From Candidatus Nitrotoga arctica (lineage in GTDB: Bacteria; Pseudomonadota; Gammaproteobacteria; Burkholderiales; Gallionellaceae), in contig NZ_OU912926.1 of NCBI RefSeq assembly GCF_918378365.1, positions 496,001 through 560,000 of the forward strand: 64,000 nt of DNA, given 5' to 3'. A program made the position numbers and the translations under genes. Below are positions 20,114-29,219 of the stretch, piece by piece; positions within the stretch are counted from its first letter, which is position 1, and the number at the start of each line of letters is the position of its first letter. Under the pieces are notes generated by a model that was given only the letters and a program-made list of their open reading frames with translations, searched no databases and was not told the origin of the DNA.

Positions 20114-20572
20114 TTAACTGGAACGCACTAATCTTACGTGATTAGGAATAGCGCTGTATTCGCTAAACACCTTGCCAACATAGAAACTGACAAACCAGGA
20201 TAAGGCGCCGTCTGGCGAAGCTGTAAAAAAAGGTGATCCTGGCGTTCCGGGAAAGATGGCTGTGTCAATCGACGGATCTCTACGGCTCATATCCACGATG
20301 CTCGACAGCTCTTCTACTTTAGGCAAGCGCCAAGCTTTGCGCGTGGCCTTCGCTTCGCTTTTAGCCAATGCCAACGCATCTTCCAAATTATATACACCAG
20401 GAATCCCAGTGCAGCCATCAATACTTGCTGTCATACCTTCTGGGCAACGTCGCCAGATCAGGCCCGTTTTATTGTCTGTAACTTCAGTACCATCCTCAGA
20501 AATGATAAATCGTGCTGGCGGCTGCTCATCTGGATTGTCTGCCTGCGGCTGGTTATCAGTTTCATTCTGCAT
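20114..20572 (-). CDS. DUF1566/Lcl-domain protein, copy 1
   Basis: 152 aa. The core RFIISEDGTEVTDNKTGLIW and RRCPEGMT, then AWRLPKVEELSSIVD, IDTAIFPGTPGSPFFTASP and a terminal VRLVRS, defines the DUF1566 (Lcl C-terminal) fold, an FGE/C-lectin-like module often found in surface or adhesin proteins. No signal peptide is seen; the first 20 residues are polar and Asn/Gln-rich. It is a paralogue of the gene at 20775-21260 in the same orientation 200 bases upstream. Binding partner unknown. Confidence 0.75.
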   Translation of the reverse strand: MQNETDNQPQADNPDEQPPARFIISEDGTEVTDNKTGLIWRRCPEGMTASIDGCTGIPGVYNLEDALALAKSEAKATRKAWRLPKVEELSSIVDMSRRDPSIDTAIFPGTPGSPFFTASPDGALSWFVSFYVGKVFSEYSAIPNHVRLVRSS

Positions 20573-20774
20573 ATTTGATCTTCTTTCTATCAGTTAGTTA
20601 TCAGTTAACAGGGATTACCTGCGCTTTGCAAAAAATATTAATAATCACTACAACGATTTAACTACGCTGTGCTCTATAAAATAACGCGTAGTTGTAAAAT
20701 AATTACGATATCTTGTCAATCTTGGATTCTACTCTAGAGTAGCTTCGTTCCGCACTTTCCTCCAACGCTGTGCA

Positions 20775-21260
20775 TCACTGACCAGAACGCACTAAGCGTA
20801 CCTGAAGCTTACCGCCACAGACGTAAGTGTTCATGAAGCCACCATAAAACATGACATACCAAGCCTTTAACGGATTATTCTCCACTGGCGTGGCCGACCA
20901 AAAAGGCGTTGCAGGTGTCCCGGGAAAGGCGTGCGTATCAATTGCCGGATTTCCGAGACTGGCATCTACAATGCTCGAAAGTTCTTTTACATTGGGAAGA
21001 CGCCATGACTTACCGCTAGCCAACGCTACATCGTTGGCCAAGGCCACCGACTGATCCCAAGTATAAGCGGCTGCAACCCCGCTACAACCACTGCTGCTGA
21101 ACGTCATACCTTCTGGACAACGTCGCCAGATCAGGCCGGTTTTACTATCGGCGACTTCGTTACCATCCGCTGATATGGAATATCGGGCCTGAATTTGTGC
21201 GTCTGAATTGCCTGGCACGGCTGGTATATCTGCCAACGGCTGGGGAGTGCCGGTTTTCAT
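20775..21260 (-). CDS. DUF1566/Lcl-domain protein, copy 2
   Basis: 161 aa. Same domain order as copy 1: ARYSISADGNEVADSKTGLI, then WRRCPEGMTFSSSGCSGVAA, SWRLPNVKELSSIVDASLGN, FPGTPATPFWSATP and VRLVRSG. CPEGMT and the later Cys may form a disulfide, yet no signal peptide is visible here either. The tandem pair arose by duplication; the linker regions have diverged while the DUF1566 core is kept. A GGAG-like ribosome site lies just before the start (TCTCCTTAGG on the plus strand). Confidence 0.75.
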   Translation of the reverse strand: MKTGTPQPLADIPAVPGNSDAQIQARYSISADGNEVADSKTGLIWRRCPEGMTFSSSGCSGVAAAYTWDQSVALANDVALASGKSWRLPNVKELSSIVDASLGNPAIDTHAFPGTPATPFWSATPVENNPLKAWYVMFYGGFMNTYVCGGKLQVRLVRSGQ

Positions 21261-21634
21261 GATAATGCTCTCCTTAGGATTAATTAAATTTAGCTCGTTG
21301 TACCTATATCAATCCAGTAAAAATTTATCAAGGCAGTAAAAATTTATAGATGGCCAAGATTTTATTCCATTAGTTTGACCTGTGCATAAAACAGACAATG
21401 TAACTGCAATATTTTATATAATGTTTTTTTATACAAAGACACAATTGTTAAAGCATCAACATCTTGCCCATATCAAATTTTTTACCGACATAGTTTCATT
21501 TCTATCCTCTAACCGGCATCTTGATAGATGACTGATCGTCTTTTTATTTTGATCTATTGCACATAATATACTGAATAAAAATGACAGTATCCCTCTTTAG
21601 ACATTATGCATAATGCAGGACGCCACTAAAACTT
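21261..21634. other. A+T-rich intergenic region with divergent promoters
   Basis: About 370 bases between the reverse-strand DUF1566 pair and the forward VOC gene. It must hold promoters in both directions. The sequence is very A+T-rich with several TATAAT-like hexamers, so no single promoter can be picked with confidence. No RNA gene seen. Confidence 0.35.
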
Positions 21635-22018
21635 ATGCAAATCACTCACCTGCTACATGCCACTTTTTTGGTGGCAGACCTGAATAGGGCACGCATTTTT
21701 TATGAAAATATTCTGGGACTGGTACCTGACAGCAAGCGCCCAGAGATGAGTTTCCCCGGCGTGTGGTATAACGTGGGCGTACATCAGCAAATCCATCTCA
21801 TGCAACTTCCTAATCCGGAAGCGAGCCTGCAGCGTCCAGCGCACGGAGGACGCGACCGCCATATAGCCCTGTCGGTAAGCAATCTGAATGCGTTGATGCA
21901 AAAATTGGATTCAGCCACGATAAGCTACACGATAAGTATGTCAGGCCGCCCTGCCTTATTCTGCCGCGACCCGGATGATAATGCATTGGAATTTATTGAA
22001 CACAAGCCATCCCTTTGA
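21635..22018 (+). CDS. VOC/glyoxalase-fold protein
   Basis: 127 aa. Two beta-alpha-beta-beta-beta modules: ITHLLHATFLVADLNRARIF with FYENILGLVPDS, and RHIALSVSNLNALMQKLD followed by FCRDPDDNALEFIEH. Potential metal ligands are His in THLLHA, His/Glu in QIHLMQLP and RHIALS, and the terminal Glu of LEFIEH. Family members include glyoxalases, dioxygenases and fosfomycin/bleomycin resistance proteins, so the substrate is open. It lies 80 bases before the RIO kinase gene on the same strand. Confidence 0.85.
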   Translation: MQITHLLHATFLVADLNRARIFYENILGLVPDSKRPEMSFPGVWYNVGVHQQIHLMQLPNPEASLQRPAHGGRDRHIALSVSNLNALMQKLDSATISYTISMSGRPALFCRDPDDNALEFIEHKPSL

Positions 22019-22099
22019 AATTTAAGGTTAGCAAATCCGCTCTGTTTAAAACACTATATAGTTTATTGTAAAATACGCTCTTGGTAACACCTTGATCAC

Positions 22100-22960
22100 A
22101 TGAAAACTCCAAAAAGAATTGAGCCGCTCATCCAGGATGGCATCGTTGACAAGGTAGACCGTCAGCTCATGAGCGGCAAAGAAGCCAATGTCTATATTGT
22201 GATCTGTGGAGACAATATCCGCTGCGCCAAAGTTTATAAAGAAGCTAACAAGCGCAGCTTCCATCAAGCCGTTCACTACACGGAAGGCCGCAAGGTAAAA
22301 AACAGCCGTATGGCCCGTGCCATGGAAAAAGGCACTCGCTATGGGCGTAAAGAGCGGGAAGCCGCCTGGCAAAATGCCGAGGTCGACGCTTTGTACAAAC
22401 TTGCCGCTGCAGGCGTGCGTGTTCCGCATCCCTATGGATTTTACGAGGGGGTGTTGCTGATGGAATTGGTGTCCGACGCGAATGGCGAGCCCGCTCCGCG
22501 ACTCAATGATCTAGTTCTTACTGCTGAGCTTGCACGACAATATCACCAAATTTTGATCAGGCAAGTCGTGCGCATGCTGTGTGCTGGTATCGTTCACGGC
22601 GACCTTTCCGAGTACAACGTCCTCGTCGATAGCAATGGGCCCGTCATCATCGACTTGCCACAAGCAATCGATGCTGCCGCAAACAACAATGCCTGCAAAA
22701 TGCTGGAGCGAGACGTCGATAATCTGGCAATCTACTTCGGCCAATTCGCCCCCGAACTACGTTCTTCCGATTATGGCAAAGAAATCTGGTCGCTCTATGA
22801 GAGCGGTGAACTACACCCTAAAATCGAACTGACGGGCAAATTTCAACGCAGCGAAAAGCAAGCTGACGTCGGCGCTGTAATGCGGGAAATTGATGCCGCT
22901 CGCGATGCCGACACTGCACGGCGACTCTTGCGACAAGCTGCGAAAGCAGATGGCAGATGA
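22100..22960 (+). CDS. RIO-type serine/threonine kinase
   Basis: 286 aa. N-terminal basic region, then the RIO nucleotide-binding loop MSGKEANVYIVICGDNIRCA and Lys in AKVYKE. The catalytic loop GIVHGDLSEYNVLVD has Asp at about residue 168. The metal-binding motif IIDLPQAID replaces the DFG of ordinary kinases. This is the RIO1-like family, which occurs in some proteobacteria although best known in ribosome maturation of archaea and eukaryotes. Bacterial function is poorly defined. It stands 75 bases upstream of htpG and may be cotranscribed with it. Confidence 0.9.
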   Translation: MKTPKRIEPLIQDGIVDKVDRQLMSGKEANVYIVICGDNIRCAKVYKEANKRSFHQAVHYTEGRKVKNSRMARAMEKGTRYGRKEREAAWQNAEVDALYKLAAAGVRVPHPYGFYEGVLLMELVSDANGEPAPRLNDLVLTAELARQYHQILIRQVVRMLCAGIVHGDLSEYNVLVDSNGPVIIDLPQAIDAAANNNACKMLERDVDNLAIYFGQFAPELRSSDYGKEIWSLYESGELHPKIELTGKFQRSEKQADVGAVMREIDAARDADTARRLLRQAAKADGR

Positions 22961-23035
22961 AATATCCCCTCTTGAAAATCCTGAGACTACCCCAACCTAT
23001 GCGTGCGTCCTGTCTAAAAAATAACGGAGAGAGTA

Positions 23036-24940
23036 ATGACCGATAATGTAACCAGCAACCGTGAAACCATGGGCTTTCAGGCCGAGGTAAAGCAACTACT
23101 ACAATTGATGATTCATTCGCTATATTCGAATCGAGAAATTTTCCTGCGTGAGCTGATATCCAATGCGTCCGATGCCTGCGACAAGCTGCGCTTCGAAGGA
23201 CTGCATAATTCAGCATTGTTTGAGAATGATTCCGAGCTGACTATCCATGTCAGCTACGATAAAGAGGCTAAAACGCTGACCATTAGCGACAATGGCATTG
23301 GTATGAGTCGCGACGAGGTCATCAACAATCTCGGCACGATTGCCAAATCCGGTACGCGCGAATTCTTTACACAGCTTTCTGGAGACCAGCAGAAAGATGC
23401 AAGCCTTATCGGTCAATTTGGCGTGGGGTTTTATTCGGCTTTTATCGTCGCCGACAAGGTCAGCGTGTTAACGCGCCGTGCCGGTGAGAAAATCGATCAA
23501 GGTGTAAGCTGGGAATCCGACGGTGGCGGAGAATTTGCCATTGAGATGGTCGAGCGAGCCCCACGTGGTACTGCTATTACCCTGCATCTGCGCGAAGGGC
23601 AGGAAGACCTGCTAAATGGCACAAAGTTGCGCACCATTATCCACAAGTATTCTGACCATATCGTTCAGCCTATCTTAATGAATAAGGAGGAATGGAAAGA
23701 CAACGCACAGCAGGTGCTGGACGAAGAAGAGACAATCAATCAAGCTTTTGCGCTGTGGGCACGCCCCAAAACCGAGATCAGCGATGATGAGTACAAAGGT
23801 TTTTACAAACATGTAGGCCATGACTACGAGGACCCGCTGGCATGGACTCATGCGCGCGTAGAGGGACGTCAGGAATACACTTTGTTGCTATATATACCGG
23901 CCAGGGCACCCTTTGATCTATGGGAGCGCGATGCGAGTCACGGCATTAAACTGTATGTGCGCCGCGTCTTCATCATGGACGATGCCACCCAACTAATGCC
24001 GCATTACCTGCGCTTTGTGCGCGGTGTGGTTGATACCAATGATCTTCCGCTCAACGTATCACGCGAAATTCTGCAAGAATCGAAAGACATCGAAGCAATC
24101 CGTTCTGGCTGCACGAAGAAAGTGATTGGCCTGCTGGAAGATATGGCCGTTAAGGACCCAGAGAAATATACCAAATTCTGGGATGTATTTGGCCGCGTGC
24201 TGAAGGAAGGAGTGGGCGAAGACTTTGCTAACAAAGACAAGATCGCTGGCTTGATGCGCCTCGCCTCTACTCATACTAATTCGCCCGGAGAAACCGTTTC
24301 TCTGGCCGATTACATTAGTCGCATGAAGGAGGGTCAGGACAAGATTTATTACATCACTGCTGATACTTTTAATGCCGCGAAAAATAGTCCGCATTTGGAA
24401 GTATTTCGCAAGAAAGACATAGAAGTGCTGTTGCTGACTGATCACGTAGATGAATGGGTGGTGAGTAATTTATCCGCATTCGAGGGTAAGCCGTTGGTAT
24501 CTGTTGCGAAAGGAGGGCTGGATCTCGGCAAGCTCGAAGACGAGGCAGAGAAACAGGAACAGGAAAAAGATGCCGGAGCATTCAAGGAGCTGACCGACAA
24601 GATTAAAGCCAGCCTTAGCGAGCGTGTTAAAGAGGTACGTGTGACTCACCGCCTGACCGATTCGCCAGCCTGCCTAGTGGCGGATGTTCATGACATCAAC
24701 GCCAATCTGGCTCGTCTATTGAAGGCATCAGGACAGAAAGCGCCAGTGTCACAACCTATCCTCGAAATTAACCCCAGGCATCCGGTTGTGTTACGCCTGC
24801 AAGCCGAAGAGAACAAATTTGATGACTGGGCCTCGGTATTATTTGACCAAGCCTTACTGGCCGAGGGGGGTCAGCTTGACGATCCGGCCAGCTTCGTGAA
24901 ACGTATTAATCAGCTGATGCTGGAGATGAGCAGCAGCTGA
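23036..24940 (+). CDS. htpG: Molecular chaperone HtpG (Hsp90)
   Basis: 634 aa, the full family length. The GHKL ATPase domain begins [20 protein letters not shown], with Glu/Asn in [14 protein letters not shown] and the G1 box [14 protein letters not shown]. The middle domain contains [13 protein letters not shown] with the catalytic Arg. The C-terminal dimerisation domain ends MLEMSSS. Cytoplasmic ATP-dependent folding. GGAGAG ribosome site at 23026-23031. A strong hairpin follows 13 bases after the stop. Confidence 0.98.
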   Translation: MTDNVTSNRETMGFQAEVKQLLQLMIHSLYSNREIFLRELISNASDACDKLRFEGLHNSALFENDSELTIHVSYDKEAKTLTISDNGIGMSRDEVINNLGTIAKSGTREFFTQLSGDQQKDASLIGQFGVGFYSAFIVADKVSVLTRRAGEKIDQGVSWESDGGGEFAIEMVERAPRGTAITLHLREGQEDLLNGTKLRTIIHKYSDHIVQPILMNKEEWKDNAQQVLDEEETINQAFALWARPKTEISDDEYKGFYKHVGHDYEDPLAWTHARVEGRQEYTLLLYIPARAPFDLWERDASHGIKLYVRRVFIMDDATQLMPHYLRFVRGVVDTNDLPLNVSREILQESKDIEAIRSGCTKKVIGLLEDMAVKDPEKYTKFWDVFGRVLKEGVGEDFANKDKIAGLMRLASTHTNSPGETVSLADYISRMKEGQDKIYYITADTFNAAKNSPHLEVFRKKDIEVLLLTDHVDEWVVSNLSAFEGKPLVSVAKGGLDLGKLEDEAEKQEQEKDAGAFKELTDKIKASLSERVKEVRVTHRLTDSPACLVADVHDINANLARLLKASGQKAPVSQPILEINPRHPVVLRLQAEENKFDDWASVLFDQALLAEGGQLDDPASFVKRINQLMLEMSSS

Positions 24941-24952
24941 CTCTGAATCGCT

Positions 24953-24991
24953 GGTTGGCAGGGTATGCTTGCGCGTCCTACCCTGCCAACC
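24953..24991 (+). terminator. Hairpin downstream of htpG
   Basis: A perfect 13-bp stem, GGTTGGCAGGGTA at 24953-24965 and its complement at 24979-24991, encloses a 13-base loop. There is no long T-run directly after it, so it is either a weak terminator or an mRNA-stabilising hairpin. Confidence 0.65.
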
Positions 24992-25167
24992 GAACGGCCA
25001 AGCACTAAGCATTTGCAAAACTTGGCAACATTACTGTTGCTAATCCGCCATTGTTATACAAGTTAGATCGGTACCCCGGATGCATTGATATTAAAATAAT
25101 GCGACTGTGGTACCGATTTAACCTGGAGCGGATTTTTGCATTTTTGTAACAGCGTAAAAATAAACAA

Positions 25168-26418
25168 ATGCGGACTATATTAATACTGTTCATCGTTATC
25201 GGGTTAGCGCTGCTATCTGCAATTTATTTAAGTATCGAAAAACAACCGCTCACCACAGGTATTGCCCAATTTACGCCAGCTCATATCGACCGCGCCAAAA
25301 ACATCCTGTCTCGTAACGATCCGCGTAGAATGAAATCAGGAGTATTGCGCACCATTACTATTAGTCAAGAAGATCTCGACCTTGTAGTCAACTATCTTGC
25401 CAACAGCTACGGCAAGGGCAGCTCCAATATAGATTTACAGCAAGGCATGGCCAGAGTACGCGCAACTCTCGAATTGTCGCCCAATCCAATCGGGCGCTAT
25501 CTCAATATCGACGCCAAACTTCGCGAAACGAAAGCACTCCCACGATTTGAATATCTCCACATTGGTAAGTTACCGGTGCCCGCGTTTGTTGCGGACTGGC
25601 TACTACAGTTCGGCATTAAGCAGTTACAAGCCAACAAGGACTACGGGGCAGCTGCCGATATCATCAAGAATGTGAGCACAAGCGATGACATGCTGCGTAT
25701 CGTCTTCGAATGGAACGACGCGCTGCCCAATCAACTGAAGGCCTTGCTGGTGCCGCCCAAGGAGCAGGAGCGACTGAAGGCATATCAAGAGCGACTGGTC
25801 GAACTGACCGGCAAACCTGGTTCAAAACGCAGCCTGCGGTTAAATGAACTGATGCGGATGCTGTTCGAACTCGCCACGCAACGCACAAACAACGGCGGCG
25901 ATCCAGCAGCGGAAAATCGTGCCGCGATCATCGTTATGGCGTTTTATGTAAACGGCAAAGGGCTTGGTGCCATTATTCCGGCTGCCATACAATGGCCCAA
26001 GCCGACTTCGCGCATTGTGACCCTGGGCGGACGCGGAGACTTCTCTCAGCATTTCACGATTTCTGCGGCACTTGCCGCTACTGCTGGCAGCCCGCTGTCG
26101 GATGTTATCGGCTTATACAAAGAAATCACGGATTCTCACGGTGGCAGCGGCTTCAGCTTCAATGACATCGCCGCTGATCGTGCCGGCACACGTTTAGGCG
26201 AACTTGCCACAACAAGTAACAATGGCGCGCAGAAAGTGCAGCGGCAATTTAATGCGGGTTTGCGTGAATCCGACATCATGCCGGAAGTGAAGGATTTACC
26301 GGAGTTTATGCAAGAAATCGAATTCAAACGCCGCTATGGCAGCATTGGCAGCCCGGCTTATATAAAAATGACCAACGAAATCGAGCGACGCATCGCCGTA
26401 CTGCCTCTATATCGCTGA
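25168..26418 (+). CDS. Conserved hypothetical membrane-anchored protein
   Basis: 416 aa. It starts with one membrane segment (ILILFIVIGLALLSAIYLSI), after which the protein is mostly soluble and probably periplasmic. Recognisable blocks: TISQEDLDLVVNYLANSYGK, LPVPAFVADWLLQFGIKQL, and a C-terminal part with SGFSFNDIAADRAGTRLGEL that resembles a small hydrolase or lysozyme-like pocket, which I cannot name. Similar proteins are, as far as I recall, found in beta-proteobacteria without assigned function. The HIT gene follows after 16 bases, so the two likely form an operon. Confidence 0.7.
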   Translation: MRTILILFIVIGLALLSAIYLSIEKQPLTTGIAQFTPAHIDRAKNILSRNDPRRMKSGVLRTITISQEDLDLVVNYLANSYGKGSSNIDLQQGMARVRATLELSPNPIGRYLNIDAKLRETKALPRFEYLHIGKLPVPAFVADWLLQFGIKQLQANKDYGAAADIIKNVSTSDDMLRIVFEWNDALPNQLKALLVPPKEQERLKAYQERLVELTGKPGSKRSLRLNELMRMLFELATQRTNNGGDPAAENRAAIIVMAFYVNGKGLGAIIPAAIQWPKPTSRIVTLGGRGDFSQHFTISAALAATAGSPLSDVIGLYKEITDSHGGSGFSFNDIAADRAGTRLGELATTSNNGAQKVQRQFNAGLRESDIMPEVKDLPEFMQEIEFKRRYGSIGSPAYIKMTNEIERRIAVLPLYR

Positions 26419-26434
26419 CAATACGCACGAAAAA

Positions 26435-26845
26435 ATGATGAGTTGCGAACTCTGTAAAACAACGAGCGAAACACTATTATGGCGCAGCGAGCTTTGTCGC
26501 GTGGTGCTGATTGAGGATGCCGATTATCCCGGATTCTGTCGCGTAATATGGAACCGCCACGTCAAGGAAATGACAGACTTGAATAATGAAGAACAGCATG
26601 CTCTCATGAATGTGGTATTTGCCATGGAAAGCGCGCTACGTGAAGTGATGCAGCCCGACAAAATTAACCTTGCCAGCCTCGGCAACCTGACACCGCACTT
26701 GCACTGGCACATCATTCCGCGCTATGCCCTCGACAAACACTTCCCCAACCCAATCTGGGGCACACCTCAACGTGCATGCATTCCAAAGCCACCGTTAGAT
26801 TGGCAGGCTCGACTCGCAAAGAGCATATGTCAACGACTTCAATAA
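26435..26845 (+). CDS. HIT-family nucleotide hydrolase/transferase
   Basis: 136 aa. The histidine triad is HLHWHIIPRY near residues 88-97, preceded by INLASLGNLTP. The N-terminus MMSCELCKT has a Cys pair. HIT proteins hydrolyse nucleoside phosphoramidates or dinucleoside polyphosphates; the exact substrate is unknown. The start could be either of the adjacent ATGs (26435 or 26438). It ends 11 bases before the convergent FGGY kinase gene. Confidence 0.85.
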   Translation: MMSCELCKTTSETLLWRSELCRVVLIEDADYPGFCRVIWNRHVKEMTDLNNEEQHALMNVVFAMESALREVMQPDKINLASLGNLTPHLHWHIIPRYALDKHFPNPIWGTPQRACIPKPPLDWQARLAKSICQRLQ

Positions 26846-26855
26846 CAACGAGCTT

Positions 26856-28118
26856 TTAGAGATTCCCGATTAATAAACCACGCTTGGCCAACAGGGCCGC
26901 GCCGTAGGCAGATTCAGTGTGTTCCGCTACCGACACTGGCACGCCTAACAAACGTTCGCGTATTTTCCCCCACACTTTATTTTTCGCTCCGCCGCCGGTA
27001 GTGGTAACGGATTTTAGCGGGCTTGCACCAAGTTCAGCCAGCTTTTTGTAACCCGCTGCTTCGATGCGGCTCAAGCCTTGCAACAAGCCATGCAAAAACA
27101 GTACGTCATCCGCGGGACGTGGGGTAAGACGGGGGGTCAAGGTGGGATCGTTAATCGGAAAGCGTTCGCCAGGCCGCGGCAACGGATAATAGTCAAGCAG
27201 GCTATCAATGGCCGGATCGATGCACTGGCTGAGTGCATCGATTTGCAGATCGCCAAAATATTGCCTTAGCACGCCGCCGCCAGCGTTGGACGCACCGCCC
27301 GCCAACCATAAATCACCAAAACGATGACTGTATACGCCATATTGCGCTGCTTCTACGCGTTGTTCCGAAAGTAGCTTGAGCACTATAGTCGTGCCGAGCG
27401 AAGTAACAGCTGAGCCGGGCTTATGCATGCCTGCGGCAATAAAAGCGGCGATACTGTCAGTGGTACCCGCATGCACTCTGCACGCCGGATTAATCTTGAA
27501 ATGCTGTGCCACAAATGAGCTGATGTGAGTAATGTTTGCTCCGGGAGCGACAACTTGCGGCAACAAATTAGCATGCGGTAAATTCTTAATCCAATTCGGC
27601 CAGCATAAGCGCTCTGTGTCATAACCGCTCTTGAGCGCATTATGATAATCGCTGACGCCACCCAAGCCGGTAAGTAGCGCAACGAGCCAATCCGCCTGAT
27701 GCAGAAAGTACGCTACGTTTGAAAGTTCGGTGTGGTTTGTCAGCCACAGGAATTTGGCTAATCCTGAGCTTGCGCTGCAAACAATGTGGCCAGGTGGGGC
27801 AAGCTGCTTTAGTTGTTCCGATTCTTCTCGTGCGCGGTTATCGAAATAGAGCAAAGCGGGAGCAGTCGGCTCCAACTCTTTATCACACAGTAATACTGTG
27901 GCAGAAGTAGCAGCAATAGCGATGCTTTGTAATTCAGCTGCAATAGTAGCCGGTAGACGTTTGAGCAGTGTATGCAGTGCTTCGCGCCAATTCAGATGAA
28001 TTTGTAAAGCGGCATCAGGATAAAAGACATGATCTTCATGAGTAATAGCCCCAACTTTGTCCACAACACAAACGCGTGCGCCAGATGTGCCAAAGTCAAG
28101 ACCGAGATAAGATTCCAT
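26856..28118 (-). CDS. FGGY-family carbohydrate kinase (D-ribulokinase/xylulokinase-like)
   Basis: 420 aa. The N-terminal actin-like fold starts ESYLGLDFGTSGARVCVVDK. The central Asp base lies in HAGTTDSIAAFIAAGMHKPG. The C-terminal half has SLGTTIVLKLLSEQ and the ATP loop TTGGGAKNKVWGKIRERLLG. The short length and the DFGTSGAR start match the cyanobacterial/plant kinase group reported to phosphorylate D-ribulose. It may salvage ribulose for the pentose-phosphate or Calvin cycle (inference). Transcribed alone, convergent with the HIT gene. Confidence 0.8.
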   Translation of the reverse strand: MESYLGLDFGTSGARVCVVDKVGAITHEDHVFYPDAALQIHLNWREALHTLLKRLPATIAAELQSIAIAATSATVLLCDKELEPTAPALLYFDNRAREESEQLKQLAPPGHIVCSASSGLAKFLWLTNHTELSNVAYFLHQADWLVALLTGLGGVSDYHNALKSGYDTERLCWPNWIKNLPHANLLPQVVAPGANITHISSFVAQHFKINPACRVHAGTTDSIAAFIAAGMHKPGSAVTSLGTTIVLKLLSEQRVEAAQYGVYSHRFGDLWLAGGASNAGGGVLRQYFGDLQIDALSQCIDPAIDSLLDYYPLPRPGERFPINDPTLTPRLTPRPADDVLFLHGLLQGLSRIEAAGYKKLAELGASPLKSVTTTGGGAKNKVWGKIRERLLGVPVSVAEHTESAYGAALLAKRGLLIGNL

Positions 28119-28277
28119 GTATGAAGTTAAAAGAAGAAATCAAAGTTAACGTTAAGTTAAAAAAGTATCACCCATAAATACAAAAGCTTAGAAAATAATA
28201 TGGTTCGTCTTACCTTACTAGATGACCGCTTTAAATTAACTCAATTTCCGTGTGCTTCTTGATTTAATAAAATTTCA

Positions 28278-28826
28278 TTAGAACATCGGTTTTTTCTTGG
28301 CTGATTTATAACGCTTGACTCCACTCATGATCTCCGCCTTGGCTTCCTTGACCCCGACCCAGCCATTTATTTTGACCCATTTGCCAATTTCCAGGTCTTT
28401 ATAGTGAGCGAAGAAATGCGATATTTGCGAAATCATAAGTTCCGGCAGGTCGGTATGCGATTTTATTTTGCGGTAAAGACTGCATAACTTGTCTACGGGT
28501 ACAGCCAGTATCTTGGCGTCCTCGCCAGCTTCGTCAGTCATCTTCAACATGCCGACTGGTCTACAGCGAACCACCACACCCGTAATGAGCGGCACTGGTG
28601 AAATTACAAGCACATCTACCGGATCCCCGTCTTCCGACAACGTATGTGGAACATAACCATAGTTACACGGATAATGCATTGCCGTGGACATGAAACGATC
28701 CACAAACATGGCGCCAGTTTCCTTGTCCACTTCGTATTTGACGGGATCGGCATTCATGGGTATTTCTATGATGACGTTAAAATCGTTAGGAAGGTCGCGG
28801 CCAGAGTTTACTCGATCTAGATTCAT
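28278..28826 (-). CDS. ppa: Inorganic pyrophosphatase
   Basis: 182 aa family I enzyme. Conserved: [20 protein letters not shown] with the substrate Lys/Glu, [20 protein letters not shown] with the Tyr and Asp signature, then [17 protein letters not shown] and [10 protein letters not shown]. It hydrolyses PPi released by biosynthesis, including that from GMP synthase and sulfate activation. A short basic tail (SAKKKPMF) ends the protein. The reverse-strand start ATG is preceded by a CAGGAATAG-type ribosome site. Confidence 0.96.
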   Translation of the reverse strand: MNLDRVNSGRDLPNDFNVIIEIPMNADPVKYEVDKETGAMFVDRFMSTAMHYPCNYGYVPHTLSEDGDPVDVLVISPVPLITGVVVRCRPVGMLKMTDEAGEDAKILAVPVDKLCSLYRKIKSHTDLPELMISQISHFFAHYKDLEIGKWVKINGWVGVKEAKAEIMSGVKRYKSAKKKPMF

Positions 28827-29219
28827 TTCTATTCCTGGCTAAAAAAATGTTTATTATACCCGTGAGTCCGACAGATCAACCAGCCCGAACCTTGTCCAAT
28901 GTGGTATGAGCTTGAAGCGAATAAAACCCAGATCAAGCTTCTATAAATACTAATTCGGCGAGATTATGACGATGACATACTTATCGCAACTTCTTCCATT
29001 TACATCATCAGTCAAGCACAAAAATAGTGCACGCACATGGCATACGCCCCAAAAAAGAGCGCACATTTAAATCCATTTATCCTTATGGATATGGCAAAAT
29101 GCTCGTTTTAGCGGTGGAATATGAAGTGGAACGCTTCGTGCTTGATTCCCAAGTTTAAGTTTGTTTAATTTCCACTTTATTTTTTAGTTTAGTCGTTAAC
29201 GTTTATGGAGAGAATTATT
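28827..29219. other. Divergent promoter region between ppa and glnA
   Basis: About 390 bases with no gene. It must carry the ppa promoter leftward and the glnA promoter rightward. A small dyad GCAC-N7-GTGC lies near 29016-29030 but does not have the spacing of the NtrC consensus, and I find no convincing sigma-54 promoter. GGAGAG before ATG 29220 is the glnA ribosome site. Confidence 0.4.

Noticed and set aside
29016..29030. NtrC site upstream of glnA
   Set aside because: The GCAC and GTGC half-sites are seven bases apart rather than the nine expected, and no sigma-54 -24/-12 promoter was found nearby.
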